Source: an uncultured Lachnospiraceae bacterium (lineage in GTDB: Bacteria > Bacillota > Clostridia > Lachnospirales > Lachnospiraceae). From it: a stretch of DNA of 64,000 nt. The notes under the pieces are model-generated. The model was not told where the DNA came from and did no database searches. It saw only the letters and a list, made by a program, of their open reading frames with translations. Each line of letters begins with the position of its first letter. The first letter of the stretch is position 1. Below are positions 55,258 to 63,607 of this stretch, in pieces. The position numbers and the translations under genes are program-made. The stretch lies in NCBI GenBank assembly GCA_900316665.1, contig ONDV01000007.1, forward strand, positions 1 through 64,000, given 5' to 3'.

Positions 55258-55719
55258 ATGGCAACAAAGAAGACACCTTCACGTGAAGTATTTGCAGCAG
55301 AGCTGAAGAAGGCTGCGGATGCTACAAAGAAAGTAACTGAGCATGTTTCACAGAACATCGAGAAGAAGGCTCAGGAAGTTAAAACAGCAGCTGACAAGAA
55401 GGCTGCACCTGTAAAGAAGGAAGTAGCTGACAAAGCAGCTTCAGTAAAGAAGGCTGTAGAAAAGGCTGCTCCTGAGAAAAAGACTGAGACTAAAAAGCCG
55501 GCTGCAAAGAAGGTTGAAGTAAAGACTCAGGTTAATATTCAGTTCTCCGGCAAGGATCTTGATTCAGCTGATCTTTTAAAGACCGCTGAAAAGCAGTTCA
55601 AGAGCGAGCATAAGGGTGCTGTTTTAAAGGACATAAAGATCTATGTTAATACCGATGACAGCAGAGTGTATTATGTTGCTAACGGTAATGACAGCCTCAC
55701 CGGAAATTTTGAGATTTGA
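55258..55719 (+). CDS. DUF6465 protein with histone H1-like Lys/Ala-rich N-terminus
   Basis: The protein has 153 residues. Residues about 1-95 are lysine/alanine/valine-rich with repeated KKAAPVKK, KKAVEKAAPEKK and KKPAAKK stretches resembling histone H1 or bacterial HU tails. Residues about 98-153 form a compact domain (VNIQFSGKDLDSADLLKTAEKQF...IKIYVNTDDSRVYYVANG) seen in Lachnospiraceae DUF6465 proteins. Nucleic acid binding is plausible from charge but unproven. The start at 55258 follows ACAGGAGGAAATGTT. Own promoter and terminator indicate a monocistronic, probably well-expressed gene. Confidence 0.85.
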   Translation: MATKKTPSREVFAAELKKAADATKKVTEHVSQNIEKKAQEVKTAADKKAAPVKKEVADKAASVKKAVEKAAPEKKTETKKPAAKKVEVKTQVNIQFSGKDLDSADLLKTAEKQFKSEHKGAVLKDIKIYVNTDDSRVYYVANGNDSLTGNFEI

Positions 55720-55780
55720 CTCCTTTCAAAATGTGATACGGGTGACAAAACCCGCAATCATAATATTTACCCTCATAAAA

Positions 55781-55808
55781 AAAGATCCGCCATGGCGGAT
55801 CTTTTTTG
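55781..55808. terminator. Bidirectional terminator between the DUF6465 gene and htpG
   Basis: AAAGATCCGCC (55781-55791) and GGCGGATCTTT (55794-55804) form a perfect stem with A-run to the left and T-run to the right, between two convergent genes. Confidence 0.92.
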
Positions 55809-55813
55809 TTACT

Positions 55814-57889
55814 TTATTTTGTGAGTTCCATCATTATTGTATTTGAACGTTTAATAAATTCTGTCATCTCATCAGGAGGAAGAGGCTGGTTTGATATCTT
55901 GGCCAGATCATAAATCTGTTTTGCAAAATCCTTTGTATGGTCTCCATCAGGATTATTTATTATGTATCTTACCAGATCGTTTTTGTCATTTACTATTAAA
56001 GTCTCGGGAGCTGCCATGTCAGATCCTTCGCCTGCCATTCCGTACATCTTCATCATATCCTGCATACGGCGCATATCTTCTGAAACAGTAAGAACAGCTG
56101 CTGTGTCCTGATTCTTGAGTTTCTCTACTTTTATTGTAAGCTTGTCGCCGACGACTTTTTTGAATATGTCTGATAGAATTTTAGTATCTTCCTTAAGATC
56201 TTCTCCGTCTGATTCTACAAGAGATCCGGTAACATCAGCGTCAATACGGAGAAAACGATAGCCCTCATGATTTCTTTCAAGCTGAGAGATGAATGATGTG
56301 TCAATGATCCTGTCAAGGATGACAGCATCCATCTTCTGTTCCTTGAAGAGAGCTATATACTGACTCTGCTGGGTCCTGTCAGTTACATAATATATGGTCT
56401 CTTTCTTTTCTTCCTTATCGGCTGAGTCATCATTCTTATTATCATCAGTCTCTTTTGAATCAGAGTCTTTTTCGGCAGTCTTATCATCTGACTTTTCGGC
56501 ATCTTCTTTTTTGTCCTTCAAAAGCTCCGGAAGGGTAGTGTAATTGTCATAAATATCCTTGAAGAGGATATAATCATTCATCTTTTCCAGGAATTTCTCA
56601 TCCTTAAGGCAGCCGTATTTTACGAAGGGGCTGATGTCATCCCAGCATTTTTCGTACTTTTCTTTCTCTGTCTTGTACATGCCGGTCAGTTTGTCCGCCA
56701 CTTTTTTCGTAATAAAGTCTGATATCTTCTTGACAAAGCCATCATTCTGAAGAGCCGATCTTGATACATTGAGGGGAAGATCAGGGCAGTCGATCACGCC
56801 CTTAAGGAGCATGAGGAATTCAGGTATTACTTCCTTTATATTGTCGGCAACGAATACCTGATTATTGTAGAGTTTTATTGTGCCCTCAACAGAATCGTAC
56901 TGGGAATTGATTCTGGGGAAGTAGAGAATGCCCTTAAGTCTGAAAGGATAATCCATATTCAGATGAATCCAGAATAGAGGCTCCCTGTAATCATTGAATT
57001 CCTTACGGTAGAAGTCCTTGTAATCATCATCTGTGCATTCTGACGGATTTTTAGTCCAGAGAGGTGTCGTATCATTCAGAGGTACGGGACGTTTTACGAT
57101 CTTAAGCTTGTCGCATTCAGGCTCGTCAACTACAGTCTCTTTTGTGCCATCGTCTTTTGTATTCTCATGAGTCTTTGCTTCATGATGGACAGTCTCGATC
57201 ACTGTATCTGTTTCGAGCTTGTCCTTGGGATCTATCTCCTCATATTCAGGTTCGGCATTTGCCTTTTTAAGATAGATAGGATAGGGCATGAACTCGCAGT
57301 ATTTTCTGACAAGTTCTCTTACCCTGTATTCGTTACAGAATTCCAGGCAGTCTTCGTTGATATGGAGTGTGATCGTGGTACCGAAGGTATCTCTTGTTCC
57401 GTCTGTCATTTCATATGTGGTGCCGCCGTCGCATTCCCAGTGAACAGCCTTTTCTCCATCCTTATAGGAGAGAGTATCTATATCAACAGTATCTGCAACC
57501 ATAAATGCGGAGTAGAAGCCCAGACCAAAGTGTCCGATTATCTGTTCGCTGTCATCTTTGTCCTTGAATTTATTAAGAAAATCCGTGGCGCCTGAGAAGG
57601 CGATCTGGTTGATATACTTATCCACTTCATCAGCGGTCATACCTATACCATCATCGGATATTGTAAGAGTCTTCCCATCCGGGTCTGCGACAAGATGAAT
57701 TTCAGGTCGATAGTTTTCCGGAAGAGAATATTCTCCCATGACATCGAGCTTCTTTATTTTTGTTATGGCATCGCATGCGTTTGAGATCAGCTCACGCAGG
57801 AAAATATCGTGGTCACTGTAGAGCCATTTTTTGATGACCGGGAATATGTTCTCGCTTGTAATAGAAAGATTTCCTTTTTTCTCTGACAT
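55814..57889 (-). CDS. htpG: Molecular chaperone HtpG (Hsp90)
   Basis: The protein has 691 residues, about 60 more than E. coli HtpG. The GHKL ATPase carries FLRELISNACDAITK, LTISDDGIGMTADEV and GHFGLGFYSAFMVAD. The middle and C-terminal domains are intact, including GVIDCPDLPLNVSRSALQ. Two charged inserts are unusual: about 25 residues near 225-250 (KTHENTKDDGTKETVV) and about 45 acidic/lysine residues near 475-520 (EKSDDKTAEKDSDSKE). These recall the linkers of eukaryotic Hsp90 but lie at different positions. The start is ATG 57889 behind AAGGAGTG. It has its own promoter with a CIRCE-like palindrome upstream. Confidence 0.95.
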   Translation of the reverse strand: MSEKKGNLSITSENIFPVIKKWLYSDHDIFLRELISNACDAITKIKKLDVMGEYSLPENYRPEIHLVADPDGKTLTISDDGIGMTADEVDKYINQIAFSGATDFLNKFKDKDDSEQIIGHFGLGFYSAFMVADTVDIDTLSYKDGEKAVHWECDGGTTYEMTDGTRDTFGTTITLHINEDCLEFCNEYRVRELVRKYCEFMPYPIYLKKANAEPEYEEIDPKDKLETDTVIETVHHEAKTHENTKDDGTKETVVDEPECDKLKIVKRPVPLNDTTPLWTKNPSECTDDDYKDFYRKEFNDYREPLFWIHLNMDYPFRLKGILYFPRINSQYDSVEGTIKLYNNQVFVADNIKEVIPEFLMLLKGVIDCPDLPLNVSRSALQNDGFVKKISDFITKKVADKLTGMYKTEKEKYEKCWDDISPFVKYGCLKDEKFLEKMNDYILFKDIYDNYTTLPELLKDKKEDAEKSDDKTAEKDSDSKETDDNKNDDSADKEEKKETIYYVTDRTQQSQYIALFKEQKMDAVILDRIIDTSFISQLERNHEGYRFLRIDADVTGSLVESDGEDLKEDTKILSDIFKKVVGDKLTIKVEKLKNQDTAAVLTVSEDMRRMQDMMKMYGMAGEGSDMAAPETLIVNDKNDLVRYIINNPDGDHTKDFAKQIYDLAKISNQPLPPDEMTEFIKRSNTIMMELTK

Positions 57890-57953
57890 TAAAATCACTC
57901 CTTCTTGGATTTGTCTTACTTGTTAAGTTGTTTTGCAACTCTCATTAAATGTT

Positions 57954-57982
57954 ATTGTAGATTACTTTTTTAGTATAGTCAA
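57954..57982 (-). promoter_or_regulatory. Sigma-A promoter of htpG
   Basis: On the minus strand, TTGACT (57982-57977) and TACAAT (57959-57954) are separated by 17 bases; the start codon is about 65 bases downstream. Confidence 0.75.
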
Positions 57983-57986
57983 TAAA

Positions 57987-58019
57987 AAATCAGCACTCAA
58001 TTTAATTGAGTGCTGATTT
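57987..58019 (-). promoter_or_regulatory. CIRCE-like palindrome that also forms a terminator
   Basis: A 33-base perfect palindrome includes TCAGCACTC (57990-57998), nine bases, then GAGTGCTGA (58008-58016). The HrcA operator CIRCE is TTAGCACTC-N9-GAGTGCTAA, so each arm has one symmetrical mismatch. On the minus strand the stem is followed by T-rich sequence (TTTTTTATT), which also makes it a good terminator for the upstream activase gene. It lies seven bases upstream of the htpG -35. Confidence 0.6.
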
Positions 58020-58113
58020 ATCAAATCTTTCGTAAGGAAATCTTCTGACTTCGGAAATTCCTGTATCTGCAGAGTGATATGCCGTCGCATAAACATCAGA
58101 TGTTTCTGATGAT

Positions 58114-61100
58114 TTATGTTGTCTCTGCAGCAGCTGATGGTTCGGATCTTTCTGCCGGTTCTTTTTCCTTCTTAAGATTTCGCATTGCGTTTGTCAGCAT
58201 CATCTTGATGCGGTTTAGCTGATTGACTTCGGATGCGCCCGGATCATAGTCTATGGCCACAATGTTTGCCTTTGGTTCAAGCTGTCTGATATGCTTTATT
58301 ACGCCTTTTCCGACAATGTGGTTCGGAAGACAGCCGAAAGGCTGGATGCAGACAATGTTGTTTACACCGGAATGGATAAGCTCCATCATCTCTCCGGTAA
58401 GGAACCATCCTTCGCCTGTCATATTTCCCATGGATACTATTGGACTTGCCAGTTTTTTCAATTCATCTATATATGCCGGAGGATTGAACCTCTTGCTTTC
58501 TTCAAATGCTTTTCTTGCCGAACCTCTCAGCCATTCAAAGAATTTTATCAGGTTATCGCAGAGGAAACGGCTTTTTCTGGTTCCTCCGAGATTTTCTTCT
58601 TTGAATTCAGCCGTATCGAAACTGTACTGGAAGAAGTCGATCAGATCAGGAACCACTGCCTCCGCTCCCTCTGACTCCAAGAGATCCACCAGGTGGTTGT
58701 TGGCGACAGGATGGAATTTTACAAGTATCTCTCCGACGATTCCTACACGTGGCTTTACCATATCTTCATGGATCGGCATAGTGTCAAAGTCATGAATGAT
58801 ATCCCTGCACATCTGTTTGAATTTGCGGTGTGAAAGCATGTGATTTGATGTAAGGAATGAGATGACTCTTTCCTTCCATTTTTCATGAAGCTTATTTGCC
58901 TGACCCTTCTCCATCTCATAGGGACGGACTCTGAGCAGGCATCTTAGGAAAATATCTCCGAATACCATTCCGTAGAGAGCGCGCTGGATAAGCTTTGGAG
59001 TAATCTTGAAACCGGAATTTTTCTCAAGCCCCTGGACTGAAAGCGAGATGACCGGTATATCAGGATAGCCAGCCTTCTCTATTGCTCTTCTAATGAAACC
59101 GATATAATTGGATGCTCTGCAGCCTCCGCCTGTCTGAGTAATAAAGAGTGCTGTTTTATTAAGATCATATTTGCCGCTTTTAAGCGCGGACATCAGCTGA
59201 CCGACCACTATCAGAGAAGGATAGCAGGCATCATTATTTACAAATCGAAGTCCTGCGTCAATAGCCTTGTCGGCAGGTACATAAGGAACCACAAGATTAT
59301 ATCCTGAAGCGCGGAAAGCAGGGGCAATTATATCAAAATGAATCGGAGACATCTGCGGAGCAAGAATCGTATATCCCTCATCATTCATTTTCTTTGTATA
59401 TTCGGTTCTCTTATAGGCTGATGTATGAATCTTTCTGCTTCGCTTTTCCTGTTCTCTTATTCTTATTGCAGCCAGAAGGGATCTGATTCTTATTCTTGAC
59501 GCGCCGAGATTATTTACCTCGTCGATTTTCAGGCAGGTATAGATCTTGTCTGAGCCGTTCAGTATATCTTTGACACAGTCGGTAGTGACAGCATCCACGC
59601 CGCATCCGAATGAATTGAGCTGGATAACGTCAAGAAAATCCGTATGCTTTACATATTCGGCAGCTGAATACATTCTGGTATGGAACATCCACTGATCCAT
59701 AACAATGAGAGGACGTTCGAGCTTTCCGAGATGAGAAACGGAATCTTCAGACAGGACAGCCATGCCGTATGAATTGATTGCATCCGGAATTCCGTGATTG
59801 ATCTCAGGATCGATATGATAGGGCCTTCCGCAAAGGACTATTCCGTGACCGCCGGTTTTTTTCAGATATTCGATTGCTTCCTCACCGGCTTTCTCCACAT
59901 CATGTCTGTATGCAGACTGAGCCTCCCATCCAAGATGAGCTGCGTGCTTTACTTCATCAGCAGGAATGTGGAATTCTTTATCAAATACCTTCACAAGCTG
60001 ATCTGAGAGTATCGATTCATTTGTAAAAGCAAGGAAGGGATTTAAGAATCTCACCTTGCCCGTCGTGATGTCATCGATGTTATTTTTGATATTTTCAGCA
60101 TATGATGTCACAATAGGACAGTTGTAGTGGTTGTTTGAGTCAGGAAACTCGTTTCTCTCATATGGTATGCAGGGGTAGAAAATAAAGTCTGCCTTCTTAT
60201 TAATAAGCCACTGAACATGTCCATGTGCAAGCTTTGCGGGATAGCATTCTGACTCTGATGGTATGGATTCTATTCCAAGTTCATAGATTTTTCTGTTCGA
60301 GACAGGAGAGAGCATCACCCTGAATCCGAGATCCTTGAAGAAAGCTGCCCAGAAAGGATAATTTTCATAGATATTCAGGACGCGGGGTATTCCTACCGTG
60401 CCGCGTTTCGCTTCGTCAACTTTAAGAGGTTTCTCCGAGAAAAGTCTCTTCATTTTGTATTCGTAAAGATTGGGAAGTTTATTGGGATTCTTCTCCAGTC
60501 CGAGACCTCTTTCACAACGGTTTCCTGTGACAAAGGAACGGCCGTCGCTGAAGTTATTATGAGTAAGAAGACAGTGATTGTTGCAGTGAGGGCAGCGGGA
60601 GAGGGAAGTCTCATAGGAAAGATTTCTGATCTCATCTATGCCAAGCATTGTAGTATGAGGGTCGAAGGCATATCTGTCTTTTGCAATGAGAGCAGCGCCG
60701 AATGCACCCATAAGTCCGGCAATATCAGGCCTTATTACATTTTTACCGGAGATCTTCTCAAAGGCTCTTAAGACGGCATCATTATAAAATGTACCGCCCT
60801 GAACTACCATATTGTCTCCGAGTTCTTTGGAATCGGCAAGCTTTATTACTTTGAATAGAGCGTTTTTTATGACGGAGTATGCCAGACCGGCTGAAATATC
60901 GGCAACGGAAGCGCCCTCCTTTTGTGCCTGCTTTACTTTTGAATTCATGAAGACCGTGCAGCGAGTGCCGAGATCGATCGGATGTTCTGCAAAAAGAGCC
61001 TCATGGGCAAAATCTCTTACGGAGAAATTGAGAGAATTTGCAAATGTCTCTATGAAGGAGCCGCATCCTGATGAACAGGATTCATTCAGCTGTACGGAGT

Positions 61101-62406
61101 CTATTGTCTTGTCTTTTATCCGCATGAACTTCATATCCTGACCGCCGATATCCATGATCGTATCGACGTCCGGATCAAAGAAAGCGGCCGCGTTATAGTG
61201 AGCGACTGTTTCCACTTCACCTTCTTCAAGCTTTAAAGCGGATTTAAGCAAAGCTTCTCCATATCCTGTGGAACAGGCGTGCACAATTTTTACGCCTTCA
61301 GGCATCTCGTCATATATTTCTTCAAGAGATTTTATGGCTGTCTTTAAGGGACTTCCATTATTATTGGAATAGAAAGAATAAAGGAGAGTACCATCCTCAC
61401 CAATAAGTGCAAGCTTTGTGGTTGTGGAACCTGCGTCTATTCCAAGGAAGACCTTTCCTTTGTAATCTTTAAGACTTCCCTTTTTTATTACCGCCTTTTT
61501 ATGGCGCTTTGTAAAATCGTCGTACTCAGCCTGGTCCTTGAATAAGGGTTCGAGTCTTGCTACTTCAAATTCGAGCTTTATAGGGCGGGAGAGCGTGTCG
61601 AGGAGACCGCTCATGGTTTTGGTCTCGCTTTCCTTACAGTTAAGAGCAGATCCTATGGCAGCAAAAAGATGTGAATTCTCCGGAACAATGGAGTGCTCTT
61701 CATCAAGCTTTAAAGTCTCTTCAAAGCGAATCCTCAGCTGATCGAGGAAATGAAGAGGACCTCCGAGAAAAGCCACATGACCTCTTATGGGCTTGCCCTG
61801 GGCAAGTCCTGATATGGTCTGGTTTACAACAGCCTGGAATATGGATGCAGAAAGATCTTCTTTTGTAGCACCCTCGTTTATTAAGGGCTGTATGTCGGTC
61901 TTTGCGAATACTCCGCAGCGGCTGGCAATGGTATATATTTCATGATAATTTTTTGCATATTCGTTTAGACCGCTTGCGTCGGTCTGAAGAAGCGATGCCA
62001 TCTGATCTATAAATGATCCGGTACCTCCGGCGCATATGCCGTTCATTCTCTGCTCAACATTGCCATTTTCAAAGTAAATGATCTTTGCATCTTCTCCGCC
62101 AAGCTCAATGGCCACATCAGTCTTTGGAACAAAGTGAGCCAGGGCTGATGAGACTGCTATTACTTCCTGTACAAATGAAATGCCAAGGTGCTTTGCAAGC
62201 GTGAGTCCGCCGGAACCGGTGATCACCGGGCAGATCACGGCATCTCCCGTGACAGCATATGCCTTTTTGATAAGGTCATGAAGTGTCTCTCTGATATTGG
62301 CAAAATGCCTTTGATAGTCAGAGAAAATCAGCTTGTCTTTGGAATCGAGTACAGCTATCTTTACCGTAGTGGAGCCGATGTCTATACCCATTTTTAATTT
62401 ATCCAT
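58114..62406 (-). CDS. 2-hydroxyacyl-CoA dehydratase activase fusion (two HgdC-like ATPases + DUF2229 + HgdB-like region)
   Basis: The protein has 1430 residues. Two ASKHA ATPase domains are fused: the first starts GIDIGSTTVKIAVLD (7-21) with CAGGTGSFIDQ near 125, the second starts FLGIDAGSTTTKLALIG (near 320) with NESCSSGCGSFIE, whose cysteines ligate the inter-subunit 4Fe-4S cluster in HgdC. A cysteine cluster CPHCNNHC (near 603) and a DUF2229 region (VGIPRVLNIYENYPFW) follow, then a dehydratase-like C-terminal half. HgdC-type activators inject low-potential electrons into 2-hydroxyacyl-CoA dehydratases. Full-length fusions of this size are known in Clostridia; their substrate is not established. 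Weak ribosome binding site. Confidence 0.9.
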   Translation of the reverse strand: MDKLKMGIDIGSTTVKIAVLDSKDKLIFSDYQRHFANIRETLHDLIKKAYAVTGDAVICPVITGSGGLTLAKHLGISFVQEVIAVSSALAHFVPKTDVAIELGGEDAKIIYFENGNVEQRMNGICAGGTGSFIDQMASLLQTDASGLNEYAKNYHEIYTIASRCGVFAKTDIQPLINEGATKEDLSASIFQAVVNQTISGLAQGKPIRGHVAFLGGPLHFLDQLRIRFEETLKLDEEHSIVPENSHLFAAIGSALNCKESETKTMSGLLDTLSRPIKLEFEVARLEPLFKDQAEYDDFTKRHKKAVIKKGSLKDYKGKVFLGIDAGSTTTKLALIGEDGTLLYSFYSNNNGSPLKTAIKSLEEIYDEMPEGVKIVHACSTGYGEALLKSALKLEEGEVETVAHYNAAAFFDPDVDTIMDIGGQDMKFMRIKDKTIDSVQLNESCSSGCGSFIETFANSLNFSVRDFAHEALFAEHPIDLGTRCTVFMNSKVKQAQKEGASVADISAGLAYSVIKNALFKVIKLADSKELGDNMVVQGGTFYNDAVLRAFEKISGKNVIRPDIAGLMGAFGAALIAKDRYAFDPHTTMLGIDEIRNLSYETSLSRCPHCNNHCLLTHNNFSDGRSFVTGNRCERGLGLEKNPNKLPNLYEYKMKRLFSEKPLKVDEAKRGTVGIPRVLNIYENYPFWAAFFKDLGFRVMLSPVSNRKIYELGIESIPSESECYPAKLAHGHVQWLINKKADFIFYPCIPYERNEFPDSNNHYNCPIVTSYAENIKNNIDDITTGKVRFLNPFLAFTNESILSDQLVKVFDKEFHIPADEVKHAAHLGWEAQSAYRHDVEKAGEEAIEYLKKTGGHGIVLCGRPYHIDPEINHGIPDAINSYGMAVLSEDSVSHLGKLERPLIVMDQWMFHTRMYSAAEYVKHTDFLDVIQLNSFGCGVDAVTTDCVKDILNGSDKIYTCLKIDEVNNLGASRIRIRSLLAAIRIREQEKRSRKIHTSAYKRTEYTKKMNDEGYTILAPQMSPIHFDIIAPAFRASGYNLVVPYVPADKAIDAGLRFVNNDACYPSLIVVGQLMSALKSGKYDLNKTALFITQTGGGCRASNYIGFIRRAIEKAGYPDIPVISLSVQGLEKNSGFKITPKLIQRALYGMVFGDIFLRCLLRVRPYEMEKGQANKLHEKWKERVISFLTSNHMLSHRKFKQMCRDIIHDFDTMPIHEDMVKPRVGIVGEILVKFHPVANNHLVDLLESEGAEAVVPDLIDFFQYSFDTAEFKEENLGGTRKSRFLCDNLIKFFEWLRGSARKAFEESKRFNPPAYIDELKKLASPIVSMGNMTGEGWFLTGEMMELIHSGVNNIVCIQPFGCLPNHIVGKGVIKHIRQLEPKANIVAIDYDPGASEVNQLNRIKMMLTNAMRNLKKEKEPAERSEPSAAAETT

Positions 62407-62604
62407 TAATTACCATCCTGTTCAAAATTGGCGTCTGTATGCGCCGTTCATTATTCCGGGTCGTCTCCGGACATTCCTTCATATTAAATATCATTATTTA
62501 TCGAATTGCATTATAAACACATAAGACGCGGAATTACAAACGGACAGATACAAAATGATTAAAGTGTTTACAGGCAGACCGGAAAATCGTTGATTTTTGT
62601 CTCG

Positions 62605-62633
62605 TTGACAAAAAAAAAGCTTCTATTTATAAT
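62605..62633 (+). promoter_or_regulatory. Consensus sigma-A promoter of the rhomboid-like gene
   Basis: TTGACA (62605-62610) and TATAAT (62628-62633) with a 17-base spacer, a perfect consensus, 31 bases before the ATG. The remainder of 62407-62604 shows nothing I can identify. Confidence 0.9.
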
Positions 62634-62663
62634 TTAAATCAGTATGTTCAAAGGAGATTCTTT

Positions 62664-63587
62664 ATGCTTGACAAGTTTGAACGTAAGTTCGGAAAATTCG
62701 CCATTCCGCATCTTATGAATTATATAATATTCGGTTATGTGCTCGGTTATATTCTTATGTTTGGATCATCTCTGACCGGAGTTGATTTTCTGTCATATCT
62801 GACTTTTGATCCGTATCAGATAATTCATCCGACAGCCTTTAGAATTCCTCAGTTCTGGAGGATTTTTACATGGATAATAATACCTCCTTTCGGCAGAGGC
62901 TTCCTCAATTTCATTCTGGCGATTATTATGATGGTCTTTTACTGGCAGCTGGGCAATATACTTGAAAATACCTGGGGCACTTTCAGATTCAACTGCTATA
63001 TACTTGGAGGCATGCTGTCAACGCTTGTCAGCGGTCTTTTGCTATACGGTCTTTTCAGTATCGGTTCGGATCCCGTTACTATGATAAGCATCAGATGGCT
63101 CCTTAGAAAAATGATGACTACCAATTATGTATGTATGTCGATATTTCTGGCTTTTTCGCTGGGATTTCCGGACATGACGGTTTTTCTGTATTTCATTGTA
63201 CCTATCAAGATGAAATGGTTGGCTGTCTTATATATTATCTTTTCTCTATACGATATTGTAAGATATGCAATGTATGGCTGGCAGTCTGCTCTTGTTTCGG
63301 CTGTTGTGATATTTGCATCTTTGCTTAATTTTATTATTTATTACTTGTCCACGAAAGGATATCAGCGGGTTACGCCACGCTATTCCGGGGGCAGATCATA
63401 CCGGCGGAGTTCTTTTCACAGGAATGGATCACCCGGCAGGGAAGAAAAGGTCGTTCATCACAGATGCTGTATATGCGGAAGAACTGATGTCTCGAACCCG
63501 GAATTAACTTTCAGATATTGTTCAAAATGCAAGGGCAATAAGGAATATTGCCAGGATCATTTGTTTAACCACACTCATGTAGTTTGA
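62664..63587 (+). CDS. Rhomboid-like pseudoprotease with C-terminal zinc-ribbon-like domain
   Basis: The protein has 307 residues. About six membrane helices (22-230) carry rhomboid-type features, including FWRIFTWIIIPP, YWQLGNILENTWGTFRFNCY and a late SLGFPDMTVFLYFIVPIKMKWL. I cannot find a GxSG serine motif or a catalytic histidine, so it is probably inactive, comparable to iRhom or Derlin-type proteins. An arginine-rich linker (about 235-260) leads to a C-terminal metal-binding candidate: CCICG, then YCSKCKGNKEYCQDH and HTH. AAAGGAG precedes the ATG. glnS begins 20 bases after its stop. Confidence 0.8.
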   Translation: MLDKFERKFGKFAIPHLMNYIIFGYVLGYILMFGSSLTGVDFLSYLTFDPYQIIHPTAFRIPQFWRIFTWIIIPPFGRGFLNFILAIIMMVFYWQLGNILENTWGTFRFNCYILGGMLSTLVSGLLLYGLFSIGSDPVTMISIRWLLRKMMTTNYVCMSIFLAFSLGFPDMTVFLYFIVPIKMKWLAVLYIIFSLYDIVRYAMYGWQSALVSAVVIFASLLNFIIYYLSTKGYQRVTPRYSGGRSYRRSSFHRNGSPGREEKVVHHRCCICGRTDVSNPELTFRYCSKCKGNKEYCQDHLFNHTHVV

Positions 63588-63607
63588 CTGAAGATATGGA
63601 GGTATAT

